Positions 7,482 to 17,064 of a stretch of DNA of 64,000 nt are shown piece after piece. Numbering within the stretch: the stretch's first letter is position 1; the number at the start of each line of letters is the position of its first letter. The translations under genes were made by a program, and so were the position numbers. A model generated the notes under the pieces. It worked only from the letters and a program-made list of their open reading frames with translations, searched no databases and was not told the DNA's origin. This DNA comes from Paenibacillus polysaccharolyticus (GTDB lineage Bacteria > Bacillota > Bacilli > Paenibacillales > Paenibacillaceae), in assembly GCF_900102085.1 (NCBI RefSeq), contig NZ_FMVM01000001.1, positions 124,001-188,000 on the forward strand. The letters run 5' to 3'.

Positions 7482-8327
7482 ATGAAGGTTGGATTTATCG
7501 GAACCGGCAGCATGGGCAGTCTGTTGATCTATGCCCTGATCCAATCCGGTGCACTCGAACCCCGTCAGATTGCAGCAAGCAATCGAACTCCATCCAAAGT
7601 AAGTCAGCTTTCCCTCCGTTATCCAGGGCTGCATGAATCACAGAGCAATCGGGAAACAGTCATTCGCAGCAACATCATCTTCCTGTGCGTGAAACCGCTG
7701 GAATTCAGACATGTCATTGATGATATCCTGCCTGTTGTGAATTCCAATCACATAATTGTCTCGATCACCAGCCCCGTGCAGCTGCGCCATCTGGAATCTT
7801 CGCTTCCTTGCAAAGTCTCCAAGGTTATCCCCAGTGTTACACATCAGGTCGGCAGCGGAGCAAGCCTATTCATCCATGGTGAACGTATGACGGCAGAAGA
7901 TCGCTCACTGCTCGAAGGCCTAATGAGTCATATCGGCAAACCTTATCAAGTGGATGAAGCCTGCACTCGAATCACATCTGACTTCTCCAGCTGTGGCCCT
8001 GCATTCATATCCTTCTTTTTGGAGCAATGGATTGAAAGTGCTGTGCGCTTGACAGGTATCAAACGTGCCGATGCCTGCGCCCTTGCCGGTGAGATGCTTC
8101 TAGGTACAGGCAAACTGCTCACCGAGGGAGGTTATACCCCACAAGAACTTCAAGCCCGTGTCGCCGTACCTGGCGGAATAACCGCTCAGGCACTTGCGCT
8201 GCTGAGAAACAACCTCGATGGTGTTTTTGATAGTCTGATCCATACAACACATGAAAAATACGATGAAGATTTAGTCAAACTGGATGAGGTATTCCGTGCC
8301 AGCGAGATTAACCGGCAACAATATTAA
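7482..8327 (+). CDS. comER: ComER, pyrroline-5-carboxylate reductase-like protein
   Basis: 281 residues, starting at ATG 7482 behind [27 protein letters not shown] is a Rossmann nucleotide-binding start, and the ProC-type C-terminal dimer domain is recognisable ([16 protein letters not shown], then [15 protein letters not shown]). In Bacilli comER stands divergently beside comEA, exactly as here, and affects sporulation or biofilm entry more than competence. Whether it reduces pyrroline-5-carboxylate is unknown. Its last 20 bases overlap the end of the convergent leuS gene, with no terminator space between them. Confidence 0.88.
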   Translation: MKVGFIGTGSMGSLLIYALIQSGALEPRQIAASNRTPSKVSQLSLRYPGLHESQSNRETVIRSNIIFLCVKPLEFRHVIDDILPVVNSNHIIVSITSPVQLRHLESSLPCKVSKVIPSVTHQVGSGASLFIHGERMTAEDRSLLEGLMSHIGKPYQVDEACTRITSDFSSCGPAFISFFLEQWIESAVRLTGIKRADACALAGEMLLGTGKLLTEGGYTPQELQARVAVPGGITAQALALLRNNLDGVFDSLIHTTHEKYDEDLVKLDEVFRASEINRQQY

Positions 8328-10752
8328 CCAGTTTGCCTGGAACGGCAATGACTTTGCGAATAGTCTTGCCTTCCAGCGCCTGTTTCACAGGTGCAAGTTC
8401 CATCGTGTAGTCCTGCATTCCCTGTGCATCCAGATCCTTCGCGATCGTCGCACGAGTTACAATTTTGCCGTTCACTTGAACTACGATTTCCACTTCTGCA
8501 TCCACAGTCATAGACTCATCGTATGCAGGCCAAGCCACGTAAGAGATTCCACCCTCGTGTCCAAGACGATTCCACAGTTCCTCTGCCATATGCGGCGCCA
8601 GAGGTGACAGCAATTGAACGAAGTTCTCCATCGCTTCGCGAGGCAGCGTCTCTGCTTTGTACGCGTCGTTGATGAAGATCATCAATTGGCTGATCGCCGT
8701 GTTGAAGCGCAGATGTTCCAGATCTTCCGTCACTTTTTTAATCGTTTTGTGTGCTGTGCGTTTGAACTCGTCGGTTCCACCGTCAGCTGTAATTTTCTCA
8801 TTAATCGCACCAGTATCTTCGTTTATGAACAGACGCCATACGCGTGACAGGAAACGATACATTCCCTCTACCCCGTTTGCGTTCCACGGTTTAGTCGCTT
8901 CCAGAGGACCCATAAACATCTCATAGAGACGCAGTGTATCTGCACCGAATTCGTTAACAATCTCATCCGGGTTAATGACATTACCGCGAGATTTACTCAT
9001 TTTCTCATTGTTGGTTCCCAGAATCATACCTTGGTTAACCAGCTTATGGAACGGCTCTTTCGTGTGTACGACACCCAGATCATACAGCACTTTGTGCCAG
9101 AAACGAGCATACAACAAGTGTAGTACAGCATGTTCTGCCCCACCGATGTACAGGTCAACTGGCAACCATTGCTGTTGTTTCTCCTGTGAGATCAGTTCCT
9201 TGTCATTGTGCGGATCGATAAACCGCAGGTAATACCAGCAGCTTCCCGCCCATTGTGGCATCGTGTTAGTTTCACGGCGAGCTTTCATACCCGTTTCCGG
9301 ATCAACCGTATTTACCCAATCGGTCACGTTTGCCAGCGGGGATTCCCCTGTACCTGAAGGTTTGATCTGGTCAATGTCAGGCAGCAACAGTGGCAATTGA
9401 TCTTCTGGCACAGTCTTCATCGTCCCGTCCTCCAGATGCAGAATCGGAATCGGCTCTCCCCAATAACGTTGACGGCTGAACAGCCAGTCGCGCAGACGGT
9501 ACGTTGTTTTTCCTTGACCTTTGCCGTTCTCTTCGAGCCAAGCGATCATTTTCGCCGCAGCTTCTTCATTGTTCAAACCGTTCAGGAAATCGGAGTTCAC
9601 ATGTGCGCCGTCACCTGTATACGCCTCTTTTGTAACATCTCCGCCGGCAATGACTTCAATGATATTCAGGTCAAACTGCTTCGCGAATTCCCAGTCACGT
9701 GCATCGTGGCCTGGAACAGCCATAACAGCTCCTGTACCATAGCCAGCAAGTACATAGTCAGCAATCCAGATCGGCAGCTTCGCTCCGTTAACCGGATTAA
9801 TCGCGTATGCACCAGTGAACACACCTGTTTTGTCTTTTGCCAAGTCCGTACGTTCCAGATCACTCTTACGCGCAGCTTGCTCCTGATAAGCTTTCACTGC
9901 CTCACGCTGTTCTTCGGATGTAATCGCGTCAACCAATTCGTGCTCTGGAGCCAGAACGGCAAAGCTTGCACCGAACAATGTATCTGCACGGGTTGTGAAT
10001 ACTTTGATTACTTCTTCACGGCCTTCGATGGCAAAAACCACTTCAGCCCCGGTCGATTTGCCGATCCAGTTACGCTGCATATCCTTGATGCTTTCCGACC
10101 AGTCCAGCTCTTCCAGATCTTCCAGCAAACGCTCTGCGTATTCCGTAATTTTCAGTACCCATTGACGCATCGGTTTACGTACAACCGGGTGTCCGCCACG
10201 TTCACTCTTACCGTCAATAACCTCTTCGTTCGCCAGAACCGTGCCCAATGCTTCACACCAGTTCACCGGCACTTCATCGACATAGGCCAACCCTTTATTG
10301 TACAGCTGAATAAAGATCCACTGTGTCCATTTGTAATACTCAGGGTCTGTTGTACTGATCTCACGATCCCAGTCATATGAGAACCCGAGAGATTTGATCT
10401 GACGACGGAAATTGTCAATGTTGCGGAATGTGATATGACGCGGGTGCTCCCCCGTATCCAGTGCGTGCTGCTCTGCTGGCAGACCAAAAGCGTCCCAGCC
10501 CATTGGGTGCAACACATTGTATCCACGCATCCGTTTGTAACGGGATACGATATCCGTTGCAGTATATCCTTCCGGGTGACCTACGTGCAGTCCTGAACCG
10601 GACGGATATGGGAACATATCCAGTGCATAAAACTTCGGTTTGGACGGGTCCTCACCTGTTTTAAACGTTTTGTTGTCATCCCAATATTGCTGCCAACTTT
10701 TCTCCATCACTTGCGGCTGATAGCCGTGCTTCGGCTGATGATTCTCACTCAT
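8308..10752 (-). CDS. leuS: Leucyl-tRNA synthetase
   Basis: 814 residues, the normal bacterial length. It charges tRNA-Leu in the cytoplasm. Class I signatures are present: the HIGH-type motif in [15 protein letters not shown] (residues ~49-63) and KMSKS in [12 protein letters not shown] (~575-585). The editing (CP1) domain lies between them, with [14 protein letters not shown] and the D-rich [10 protein letters not shown] segment. The C-terminal part contains the anticodon-binding helical domain and the short tRNA-contacting end domain. Expression is controlled by the T-box leader upstream. Confidence 0.97.
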   Translation of the reverse strand: MSENHQPKHGYQPQVMEKSWQQYWDDNKTFKTGEDPSKPKFYALDMFPYPSGSGLHVGHPEGYTATDIVSRYKRMRGYNVLHPMGWDAFGLPAEQHALDTGEHPRHITFRNIDNFRRQIKSLGFSYDWDREISTTDPEYYKWTQWIFIQLYNKGLAYVDEVPVNWCEALGTVLANEEVIDGKSERGGHPVVRKPMRQWVLKITEYAERLLEDLEELDWSESIKDMQRNWIGKSTGAEVVFAIEGREEVIKVFTTRADTLFGASFAVLAPEHELVDAITSEEQREAVKAYQEQAARKSDLERTDLAKDKTGVFTGAYAINPVNGAKLPIWIADYVLAGYGTGAVMAVPGHDARDWEFAKQFDLNIIEVIAGGDVTKEAYTGDGAHVNSDFLNGLNNEEAAAKMIAWLEENGKGQGKTTYRLRDWLFSRQRYWGEPIPILHLEDGTMKTVPEDQLPLLLPDIDQIKPSGTGESPLANVTDWVNTVDPETGMKARRETNTMPQWAGSCWYYLRFIDPHNDKELISQEKQQQWLPVDLYIGGAEHAVLHLLYARFWHKVLYDLGVVHTKEPFHKLVNQGMILGTNNEKMSKSRGNVINPDEIVNEFGADTLRLYEMFMGPLEATKPWNANGVEGMYRFLSRVWRLFINEDTGAINEKITADGGTDEFKRTAHKTIKKVTEDLEHLRFNTAISQLMIFINDAYKAETLPREAMENFVQLLSPLAPHMAEELWNRLGHEGGISYVAWPAYDESMTVDAEVEIVVQVNGKIVTRATIAKDLDAQGMQDYTMELAPVKQALEGKTIRKVIAVPGKLVNIVAG

Positions 10753-10792
10753 CTATAATTCCTCCTTCAGGTTATACGCGCTTTATAACAAC

Positions 10793-11090
10793 AAAAAAAA
10801 CCTCAGCATCCCGTAGCGTTTGCAGCGCTAGGGACGAGAGGTTGAATTCCCGTGGTACCACCCTAGTTAGCGGACGAACGTGCTTCGTCATCCACTCCCT
10901 TTAGACCTGTAACGGCGGTTAACCGATGCGGATTTCCAGTCCTGCACCCAAGGCATAGAACTTTGTAATCACCGCATTTCTCCAAGGCGAGTTCGCAAAA
11001 TACTGTCAATCGGCTTGCACCAACCGCCGACTCTCTGTCATGTACAGCACCCACTACTGATCCTTATCATCGAAATATGTATACAATATA
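10793..11090 (-). promoter_or_regulatory. Leucine T-box riboswitch of leuS
   Basis: On the minus strand the leader holds the invariant T-box sequence AGGGTGGTACCACGGG (10864-10849), whose TGG can pair with the uncharged tRNA acceptor end. It is followed by a strong terminator hairpin (CCTC...GAGG, then TTTTTTTT, 10841-10793). Stem I is present, with AGAGAG near 11041 and the specifier loop GAACTCGCC (10994-10986), whose CTC at 10991-10989 is a leucine codon. Uncharged tRNA-Leu should stabilise the antiterminator and switch leuS on. Confidence 0.95.
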
Positions 11091-11096
11091 GGAAGC

Positions 11097-11125
11097 ATTA
11101 TATAAAAATGCAAGCTCAAAGTCAA
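11097..11125 (-). promoter_or_regulatory. Sigma-A promoter of the leuS leader
   Basis: On the minus strand TTGACT (11125-11120) and TATAAT (11102-11097) are spaced by exactly 17 bases. The predicted start at about 11090 is just before T-box stem I. Confidence 0.85.
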
Positions 11126-11192
11126 TATGACATGTCACAATCTCTTTCTCACAAGTCAGACTTTATTGCCCTTCACATGTCAACTGGCATTC

Positions 11193-12149
11193 TCACATTT
11201 TTCTAAACCGTTCAATGCCTTCCTGCATATTACGGATCGTAGATTCAATATGCTCCTTGTTATCATACTTACGGTAATCACATTCAATTCGGAGCGCAAG
11301 ATCAAAATACAAATCATATAAACTTCTGCGCTTCCGCTCGTTCTCTGTCTCAACCTCACGTCCATATCCTTTGAGAAAACCCGGAGTATAGTTAAAATGA
11401 CTGAAATAATGCTCCATGAGCGGATCGCCCCATAATGAGCGTTCAAAATCAATAATGGTCGTAATTTGCTTATCCTGGACCAGCACATTGCCATCCCACA
11501 GATCCCAGCTAATCAGGGAAGGTTCTGTCACTTCATCCAGTGCATCTGATTTCTCATCAATCAACCGTCTCAGCTCATTGTAATCGATGCCGATATCAAC
11601 TCCTGAATCTTCACCATCTGCAAGCATATCATGCATGAGCATCAAGAAAGCTTCTCTCCACGTCGCACGTTGTCTGTCCTTTCCGGAAAAATAACCAAAC
11701 CGCTCTCCCTTAATCTCGTTAATTCGCTGGTTGTACCAGCCTAACTGCTGTTCAACCGCTTCCTGATCTTCGGCAGTTAACTGTGCTTTCACCTGGTTGT
11801 ATGGAACCCCGGGCATAAACTCCATAATGAAATACTGCGCGGGAGCCATGAGTAGTGAAGCATCATATGCGAGTACCAGAGGCACAGGAACATTTTTAAG
11901 CTCCGCAACAAGCTGGAGTGCTTCCACTTCAGCCGTCATCAGGTCCTGTTCACAACGCATCAGATTGGTCGTAGCCGCAGGTGCGATTTTAAGAACAACT
12001 TTTCGTCCATCGTCAAGCAAAATTTTATAAGCATGGTTTGCCCAGCCATCGATCATTTCCTCGTAATCTTGAATCGTTACAGCAAGGTGATGCTTAATGA
12101 TCTGATCCAGCTGTTCTTTGGACAATCTCGTTTTATATGTACTTTCCAT
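11193..12149 (-). CDS. Aminoglycoside phosphotransferase (APH)-family kinase
   Basis: 318 residues. The kinase-like APH fold is indicated by the N-lobe ANHAYKILLDDGRKVVLKIAP with its ATP-binding Lys, the catalytic-loop variant SWDLWDGNVLV (Asp and Asn, the usual His replaced by Ser-Trp), and the metal-binding TIIDFERSLWGD. This family includes antibiotic kinases, choline and homoserine kinases and many uncharacterised enzymes. Nothing here points to a particular substrate, and it should not be read as a resistance gene. It is between yqeM and leuS in a conserved housekeeping block and appears to be a single gene. Confidence 0.8.
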   Translation of the reverse strand: MESTYKTRLSKEQLDQIIKHHLAVTIQDYEEMIDGWANHAYKILLDDGRKVVLKIAPAATTNLMRCEQDLMTAEVEALQLVAELKNVPVPLVLAYDASLLMAPAQYFIMEFMPGVPYNQVKAQLTAEDQEAVEQQLGWYNQRINEIKGERFGYFSGKDRQRATWREAFLMLMHDMLADGEDSGVDIGIDYNELRRLIDEKSDALDEVTEPSLISWDLWDGNVLVQDKQITTIIDFERSLWGDPLMEHYFSHFNYTPGFLKGYGREVETENERKRRSLYDLYFDLALRIECDYRKYDNKEHIESTIRNMQEGIERFRKM

Positions 12150-12264
12150 CTCTACGACTCCCCCTGTGATTGGAATATAGTTTGCACGTTAAGAAAACGC
12201 TTTCTGTTTTCATTCATTATGTCTCTCTTTGCTTCAAGCGGCAATACTTTTTATCATATATGTT

Positions 12265-12313
12265 CAAAAAAACTGCCTCGAGCAACATACTTACACGTTG
12301 CACAAGGACAGTT
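12265..12313 (-). terminator. Terminator downstream of yqeM
   Basis: AACTGCCTCGAGCAAC (12271-12286) pairs imperfectly with GTTGCACAAGGACAGTT (12297-12313). The minus-strand RNA then runs into a seven-U tract. Confidence 0.75.
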
Positions 12314-12368
12314 TCATATTCATATAAATTAGTTTAGCGTCGCTCAATATAATTTTCTCTTTAAACAA

Positions 12369-13139
12369 TCATTTTACAGCCACGTAGAACAGACGCTGTG
12401 CGTGATCTCCAGCTTCTTTCCACTCAAAGTCTGCATACACCTTCACATCCCGGAAGCCCGCTTTGCTTAATTCAAGCTTCATCCAATCCGGATCATAAGC
12501 CCGTTGCATGTGAATTTCTTCAAATCGCTGATACGTATCCCTATTGCCCTCATCCAATCTAGAAAAAATGCTCAGATGATGCTCAATCTCACACCGCTCC
12601 TGATCAAAATCACACGTCCAGATATATGAGACCGAGCGTTCGTCTAACACAAACGGCTGTTCCTCATCATACCGAATCAAGGTATTTGGATGGTGTACAT
12701 CAAACAAGAATGTACCTCCCGGCTTCAGCATTTCATACGTCCGCTCGAATGTTCGAATGACATCTTCGGATTCCAGCAAATAATTCACGCAATCGCAGAA
12801 CGAAATGACCGAGTCTACAGGTTCAGGCACCCTCCATTCCCGCATATCCTGCTGTACCCAGCGTACACTGCCTTCCCTGTAAAGACGGTGTCCCTGAGGT
12901 GTCGCTTCCATTTTGCTACGCGCAACAGATAACATATCTGCGGAGAGATCAATACCCGTCACTTCAAAGCCAGAGTTCACCAGTGGGATCGTAATGGATC
13001 CCGTTCCGCAGCCAAGCTCAGCCACACTTTTGGGCATGCCATGTTGTTCCCAAGCTGTTCTTGCAAACCTTATCCAGTCCGGATAAGGCATATCTTCCAT
13101 TAATTCATCGTAAACGTAGGCAAATTTCCGGTAAGACAT
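12369..13139 (-). CDS. yqeM: YqeM-type SAM-dependent methyltransferase
   Basis: 256 residues. MSYRKFAYVYDELMEDMPY followed by the class I methyltransferase motif I, VAELGCGTGSITIPL, and post-I GIDLSADMLSVAR identify the fold. SFCDCVNYLLE and the motif around GGTFLFDVHHP resemble B. subtilis YqeM. Its substrate is unknown. In B. subtilis yqeM is directly downstream of yqeL (rsfS) and before comER. Here cvfB has slipped in on one side and an APH gene plus leuS on the other. A terminator pair upstream (13197-13266) suggests yqeM has its own promoter. Confidence 0.85.
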   Translation of the reverse strand: MSYRKFAYVYDELMEDMPYPDWIRFARTAWEQHGMPKSVAELGCGTGSITIPLVNSGFEVTGIDLSADMLSVARSKMEATPQGHRLYREGSVRWVQQDMREWRVPEPVDSVISFCDCVNYLLESEDVIRTFERTYEMLKPGGTFLFDVHHPNTLIRYDEEQPFVLDERSVSYIWTCDFDQERCEIEHHLSIFSRLDEGNRDTYQRFEEIHMQRAYDPDWMKLELSKAGFRDVKVYADFEWKEAGDHAQRLFYVAVK

Positions 13140-13196
13140 GTCGGCACCGCACTTTCAATTTCATTTTCCTCATCGGATTGGATCAAAAATTCAAAC

Positions 13197-13241
13197 TAAA
13201 AAGCAGGGCTTCCGGTGTTTACCCAGTCTGGCCCTGCTTTA
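13197..13241 (-). terminator. Terminator of the yqeG-cvfB operon
   Basis: On the minus strand AAAGCAGGGC pairs with GCCCTGCTTT, followed by a short U tract. It lies about 110 bases beyond the cvfB stop codon. Confidence 0.8.
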
Positions 13242-13247
13242 CTTAAA

Positions 13248-13266
13248 CCGATGCATAAAGCATCGG
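13248..13266. terminator. Second hairpin CCGATGC-ATAAA-GCATCGG
   Basis: A perfect 7-bp stem with a 5-base loop lies just upstream (in the minus direction) of the main terminator. There is no clear U tract, so it is probably a stabilising 3' hairpin. Confidence 0.45.
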
Positions 13267-13351
13267 CTCCATGATACATGCAACATTTCAACCAAAATGA
13301 ATGCTCTAACTCGAAACATCCATGCTGTATTCGGCTATGCCTGGCCTGTGT

Positions 13352-14257
13352 CTACTTCTCTTCCTGCTGTGATTTTGGCGCAGAATCAGACAAGTACGTC
13401 CAGTTTTCCTTTTGTACCACCAATCCATCTTTCATCAGCTTACCGAGAGCACGTTTGAACGCGGATTTACTAATCCCAAAACGTTGCTTGATAATATCTG
13501 GCGGTGTCGCATCGGAATACGGCATGCCGCCCATAGGGCGCTCTTTCATAAAAGCAAGCAGCTTGTCTGCGTCTTCGTTACGCCCAACTTCTTTGCGTTG
13601 TGTCATCGCCAAATTTACACGACCGTCTTCACGCACCAGCGTAACCCGACATTTCACCTTTTCACCCAAACGAAGCATATGACTGCGCTCCGAAGAATGG
13701 ATCATGCCAATCGCTCCAAAACCAAGCACACCACCATCAACAAGTACAAATGTACCCATCTGAAGCGGCTTGTACACCAGAGCTTCCACCCACTCATTCA
13801 ACCATGTAGTTGGCGCGTGGAAGGCAAGCGGAGCAAGTTCACGTTCTCCGGCCAATTTGGCACGCAGACGTCCTTGCTTGTCATGCTCCATGATCACGAA
13901 CACCTCATCCCCAACTTGGGGACGCAGTTCTTCAAGTTCAGGCAACTCACGGATGGGAAGCAACAACTGGCGACCAAGACCCATTTCCAGGAAGCAGCCA
14001 AGGCGCGGATGCACATCAGCTACGACCAGTTTAGCCATCTCACCCAGCGTGAGGTAAGGTTTTTTCATCGTAACAGCAAGGCGGTCTTCTGTATCAAAGA
14101 ATACAAAAACCTCCAGCGTTTCACCAATCTTGATATCCCGAGTCAGCTCGGTGTAGTGAAGCAATACATCTTCCGATCCTGTCGTCAAAAAATAGCCAAA
14201 TGGAGACACTTCACGTGAAACCGGTAGCGAGACGACTGTTCCTGCAATCAAACTCAT
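13352..14257 (-). CDS. cvfB: CvfB/YitL family S1-domain RNA-binding protein
   Basis: 301 residues. CvfB proteins carry S1 RNA-binding folds and a C-terminal winged helix, and influence virulence or stress gene expression in Firmicutes. Here the N-terminal GTVVSLPVSREVSPFGYFLT and the middle LVVADVHPRLGCFLEMGLG and GTFVLVDGGVLGFGAIGMIHSSE segments are S1-like strands. The last ~70 residues (GGMPYSDATPPDIIKQRFGISKSAFKRALG) form the winged helix. The start overlaps the rsfS stop by ATGA. Most Bacilli have this gene elsewhere, so its place in the yqe operon is a local rearrangement. Confidence 0.88.
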   Translation of the reverse strand: MSLIAGTVVSLPVSREVSPFGYFLTTGSEDVLLHYTELTRDIKIGETLEVFVFFDTEDRLAVTMKKPYLTLGEMAKLVVADVHPRLGCFLEMGLGRQLLLPIRELPELEELRPQVGDEVFVIMEHDKQGRLRAKLAGERELAPLAFHAPTTWLNEWVEALVYKPLQMGTFVLVDGGVLGFGAIGMIHSSERSHMLRLGEKVKCRVTLVREDGRVNLAMTQRKEVGRNEDADKLLAFMKERPMGGMPYSDATPPDIIKQRFGISKSAFKRALGKLMKDGLVVQKENWTYLSDSAPKSQQEEK

Positions 14258-14601
14258 ACCGTTTCCACCACTTTGGCATCAGACCAGAGACGCTCGATAT
14301 TGTAATATTCACGCTCATCGCGGTGGAATACGTGAACCACGACATCGCCAAGATCCATCAGCACCCAGCGTGCAGAGTCCATGCCTTCAATGCCTTTAAT
14401 TGTCGCACCAGCTGCGTGAGCCTGTTTACGAATCTCTGTAGCAATCGCCTGTACCTGTGTATCGGAGTTACCGTGGCAGATCACAAAATAATCGGCAACC
14501 AGTGAAATATTGTTCAGGTCAAGTGCTACAATGTTTGATGCCTTTTTATCGTCAGCGGCGGTAACCACCATGTTCATAAGTTCTTTCGATGATACTGTCA
14601 T
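14254..14601 (-). CDS. rsfS: Ribosomal silencing factor RsfS
   Basis: 115 residues. RsfS (DUF143, YqeL) binds uL14 on the large subunit and blocks subunit joining when nutrients are short. The family signatures are visible: VALDLNNISLVADYFVICHG near residues 25-45, TIKGIEGMDSARWVLMDLGDVVVHVF, and the terminal YNIERLWSDA. Length is typical. It lies between yqeK (17-bp gap) and cvfB (ATGA overlap), as expected for the conserved yqe operon. Confidence 0.95.
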   Translation of the reverse strand: MTVSSKELMNMVVTAADDKKASNIVALDLNNISLVADYFVICHGNSDTQVQAIATEIRKQAHAAGATIKGIEGMDSARWVLMDLGDVVVHVFHRDEREYYNIERLWSDAKVVETV

Positions 14602-14618
14602 GAACCAACCTCCATAAT

Positions 14619-15185
14619 CTATAATTGTACAATCAAGTCATTACGTGAGAGCACCGTAAGCGGGTAGATAACACGGCGCTGGGAGAGCAATAGGCTGATC
14701 GTCGAATCAAAACCGGCAATCAAACCTTCCTCCAGACTGCGTTGAGCCTGCTCACGAATGTACTCTACACCCGGGAAATCACGTCCCGGCTCAATATAAT
14801 CGGCAAGGCATACCACTTTGTCCAGCAGGCTCATCCCTACCCTACCAGAAGTATGCCACCGAATGGCGTTAATAATCTCTGAATCGGACACACCATAATC
14901 CCGTTCAGCTACAAAGGCACCCACTTCCGAATGCCAAAGCTGCTTATCATGATGTAAAAGTTCAATATTTAATCCGTTATCACGAATAACGGCTTCCATC
15001 TCGGCTACTGGCCAATATTTGGCCACGTCATGTAAAATCGCCGCTATATCCGCTTTTACCGGATCAGCACCATACTTTTCAGCCAAGACAACGGCTGATT
15101 CCATGACACCCTGCGTATGTTTCCAGCGCTTGGCCGGCATCTGTGCAGAGACAGCCTCGATTAACCCCTCACGGCTTAGTGCCAT
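14619..15185 (-). CDS. yqeK: YqeK, HD-domain diadenosine tetraphosphatase
   Basis: 188 residues with the HD metal site: HTQGVMESA supplies the first His, ILHDVAKYWP the His-Asp pair, and GVSDSEIINAIRWHTSGR and LADYIEPGRDFPG the later ligands. YqeK enzymes hydrolyse Ap4A symmetrically to two ADP and are cytoplasmic. The gene overlaps the nadD end by 17 bp, so translational coupling is likely. Confidence 0.93.
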   Translation of the reverse strand: MALSREGLIEAVSAQMPAKRWKHTQGVMESAVVLAEKYGADPVKADIAAILHDVAKYWPVAEMEAVIRDNGLNIELLHHDKQLWHSEVGAFVAERDYGVSDSEIINAIRWHTSGRVGMSLLDKVVCLADYIEPGRDFPGVEYIREQAQRSLEEGLIAGFDSTISLLLSQRRVIYPLTVLSRNDLIVQL

Positions 15186-15759
15186 ATAAACCGCTCCTTA
15201 CAATGTATTGATGAACTGCATCGGGGATCATAAACCGCACCGAATGCCCCTTCGCCAGTCGTCTGCGTATCGCCGTAGATGAAATATCAACAAGAGGCAT
15301 CTCGGCCAGCAGAACCCGTCCCTGCAATGCATCCGGTAAATCATCCAGATGTAGCTGGAAGCCCGGACGTCCAACACCGATGAAGGTCATTTTGGACGCC
15401 AATTCTTCAATCTCTTCCCATTTGGGAAGGTAATTCACCATATCCGCCCCAATGATAAAATAAAACTCATGCTCAGGGAAACGGCGCCACAATTCACGCA
15501 TGGTGTCAATCGTATAAGATACGCCGCCAAGCTCCATTTCGATACCTAGTACCTCATACTGAGTAGCTTGCTTCACAGCCAACTCAGTCATTTCCAGGCG
15601 CTGTTGCCCCGTCGCACCTGCACTGGGTTTGTGAGGCGGGACATGAGACGGCATAAACCAGATTTCATCCAGAGCATGCGAATCCCTTGCCGCTTCTGCT
15701 GCCAGCAGATGCCCCATGTGGATCGGATCAAACGTACCGCCCATGATGCCGATCTTCAC
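15169..15759 (-). CDS. nadD: Nicotinate-nucleotide adenylyltransferase NadD
   Basis: 196 residues from GTG 15759. A GTG three codons earlier (15768) lies too close to AAGGAG, while the chosen one gives the family N-terminus MKIGIMGGTFDPIHMGH. It transfers AMP from ATP to nicotinate mononucleotide in NAD synthesis. The (T/H)xGH nucleotidyl-transfer motif is HMGH, and ISSTAIRRRL is the SSTxxR motif. Its place between yhbY and yqeK is the conserved order. Confidence 0.95.
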   Translation of the reverse strand: MKIGIMGGTFDPIHMGHLLAAEAARDSHALDEIWFMPSHVPPHKPSAGATGQQRLEMTELAVKQATQYEVLGIEMELGGVSYTIDTMRELWRRFPEHEFYFIIGADMVNYLPKWEEIEELASKMTFIGVGRPGFQLHLDDLPDALQGRVLLAEMPLVDISSTAIRRRLAKGHSVRFMIPDAVHQYIVRSGLYGTKP

Positions 15760-15773
15760 CCGCGCCACGCTCC

Positions 15774-16067
15774 TTATCTTGGAAGTTCGATTTGTTTATT
15801 GTCACGTGATTCTTTGTAGAGGATAATGGTGCTCCCAATCACTTGTACGAGCTCACTGCCTGTTTCACGAGCTACCTCTGCAGCAATTTCATTTTTATCA
15901 TCAAGGTTATTGTTGAGCACTTGAACTTTCATCAGTTCGCGCTTCTCAATGGCCTCTTCGATGTGACGGAACAAATGCTCATTCGTGCCCCCTTTACCAA
16001 TCTGAAACACAGGGGTCAGATGATGTGCTTGTGACCGCAAAAAGCGCTTTTGTTTACCAGTTAACAT
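15774..16067 (-). CDS. yhbY: YhbY/YqeI, CRM-domain ribosome-associated RNA-binding protein
   Basis: 97 residues, a stand-alone CRM domain. MLTGKQKRFLRSQAHHLTP, FQIGKGGTNE with the GxxG loop, and QVIGSTIILYKES are diagnostic. These small proteins bind pre-50S particles and assist assembly. It is between aroE and nadD in the conserved operon, 14 bp before the nadD start I chose. Confidence 0.93.
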   Translation of the reverse strand: MLTGKQKRFLRSQAHHLTPVFQIGKGGTNEHLFRHIEEAIEKRELMKVQVLNNNLDDKNEIAAEVARETGSELVQVIGSTIILYKESRDNKQIELPR

Positions 16068-16143
16068 GAATACTTCATACTCCTTATGTTGAGCAGGCCC
16101 TGCATGTAGCCCTAGACTGATTCAGAGCCTGGCCGTTCAATTA

Positions 16144-17013
16144 TTATTTTTCAAAACTATCCATTACTGCTCGTCTCATCGTGTCAACAGGGGCGGGAAT
16201 GCCAAGCCAGTGTTCAAATGCAACGGCCCCTTGATAAACAAACATTCCGAGTCCGCCATGCACGGTGCATCCACGCAAACGGGACTCACGGAGCAGACGG
16301 GTTTCGAGCGGGTTGTATATCAGATCGCTAACAGCTGCCCCTTCGCGAATCCATGCAGGATCAACTGGAACATCATCCACATGTGGATGCATGCCCGCTG
16401 CTGTTGTATTAATAACGATATCTGCCGTGGCAAGTACAGCTTGAGCATCCTGCATCCCGTTACCGGAGATGTCTCCCAGACCATGGCTTCGCAGATCCGA
16501 AGCAAGAGTAAGTGCTCTGTCAGCTGTGCGGTTCAGGATGCTGATCTGTTCAGGCTTTTCCAGAGCAAGCGCATAGATAACACCTCTTGCCGCGCCGCCT
16601 GCGCCAAGAACAGCAATTCGTTTCCCTTCAAGCTGAGGAACAGCCTCTTCTTTCAACGAGCGCACATATCCGATTCCGTCGGTATTGTACCCTGTCAGCT
16701 TGCCATTTTCGTTCACGATCGTATTGACTGCTCCAATTAAGCGAGCACTGTCATCGATCACATCGAGGTATTGCATCACCTGCTCCTTATGCGGAATCGT
16801 GACATTAACACCACGATAACCCAAGGCAACAATGCCACGAATAGCAGCTTCGAGTTGATCAGGCTGCACATGCAGCGGCATGTACATTCCGTGCACACCT
16901 GCTGCTTGCAATGCAGCATTATGCATGGCCGGAGATTTGGAATGAGCAATCGGGTCACCCATTACACCCAGCAGTACGGGAAGTGAAGAATTGAACTTAT
17001 TTTCTGCTGACAT
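16144..17013 (-). CDS. aroE: Shikimate dehydrogenase
   Basis: 289 residues. It reduces 3-dehydroshikimate with NADPH. The substrate site is GDPIAHSKSPAMHNAAL near residue 20 and NVTIPHKEQ with the catalytic Lys. The NADP Rossmann loop is VLGAGGAARGVIYAL, and NTTAAGM is the conserved substrate loop. The ATG follows GGAGGCGTATCG. The position between yqeH and yhbY is the usual one in Bacilli, linking aromatic amino acid synthesis to ribosome genes. Confidence 0.96.
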   Translation of the reverse strand: MSAENKFNSSLPVLLGVMGDPIAHSKSPAMHNAALQAAGVHGMYMPLHVQPDQLEAAIRGIVALGYRGVNVTIPHKEQVMQYLDVIDDSARLIGAVNTIVNENGKLTGYNTDGIGYVRSLKEEAVPQLEGKRIAVLGAGGAARGVIYALALEKPEQISILNRTADRALTLASDLRSHGLGDISGNGMQDAQAVLATADIVINTTAAGMHPHVDDVPVDPAWIREGAAVSDLIYNPLETRLLRESRLRGCTVHGGLGMFVYQGAVAFEHWLGIPAPVDTMRRAVMDSFEK

Positions 17014-17064
17014 CGATACGCCTCCGATCTGATCCGTTGTTGGAATTAGGTCCCGCCATCCAAA

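Noticed and set aside
9397-10380. Long plus-strand frame (327 codons) opposite leuS
   Set aside because: It is antisense to a clear leucyl-tRNA synthetase, with no ribosome site or homology; a codon-bias shadow.
11193-12149. Aminoglycoside resistance gene
   Set aside because: The APH fold is shared by many metabolic kinases. The location in a housekeeping block and the altered catalytic motif give no support for drug resistance.
13412-14218. 268-codon plus-strand frame opposite cvfB
   Set aside because: cvfB is a clear family member with operon overlap; the frame lacks a start context and a family match.
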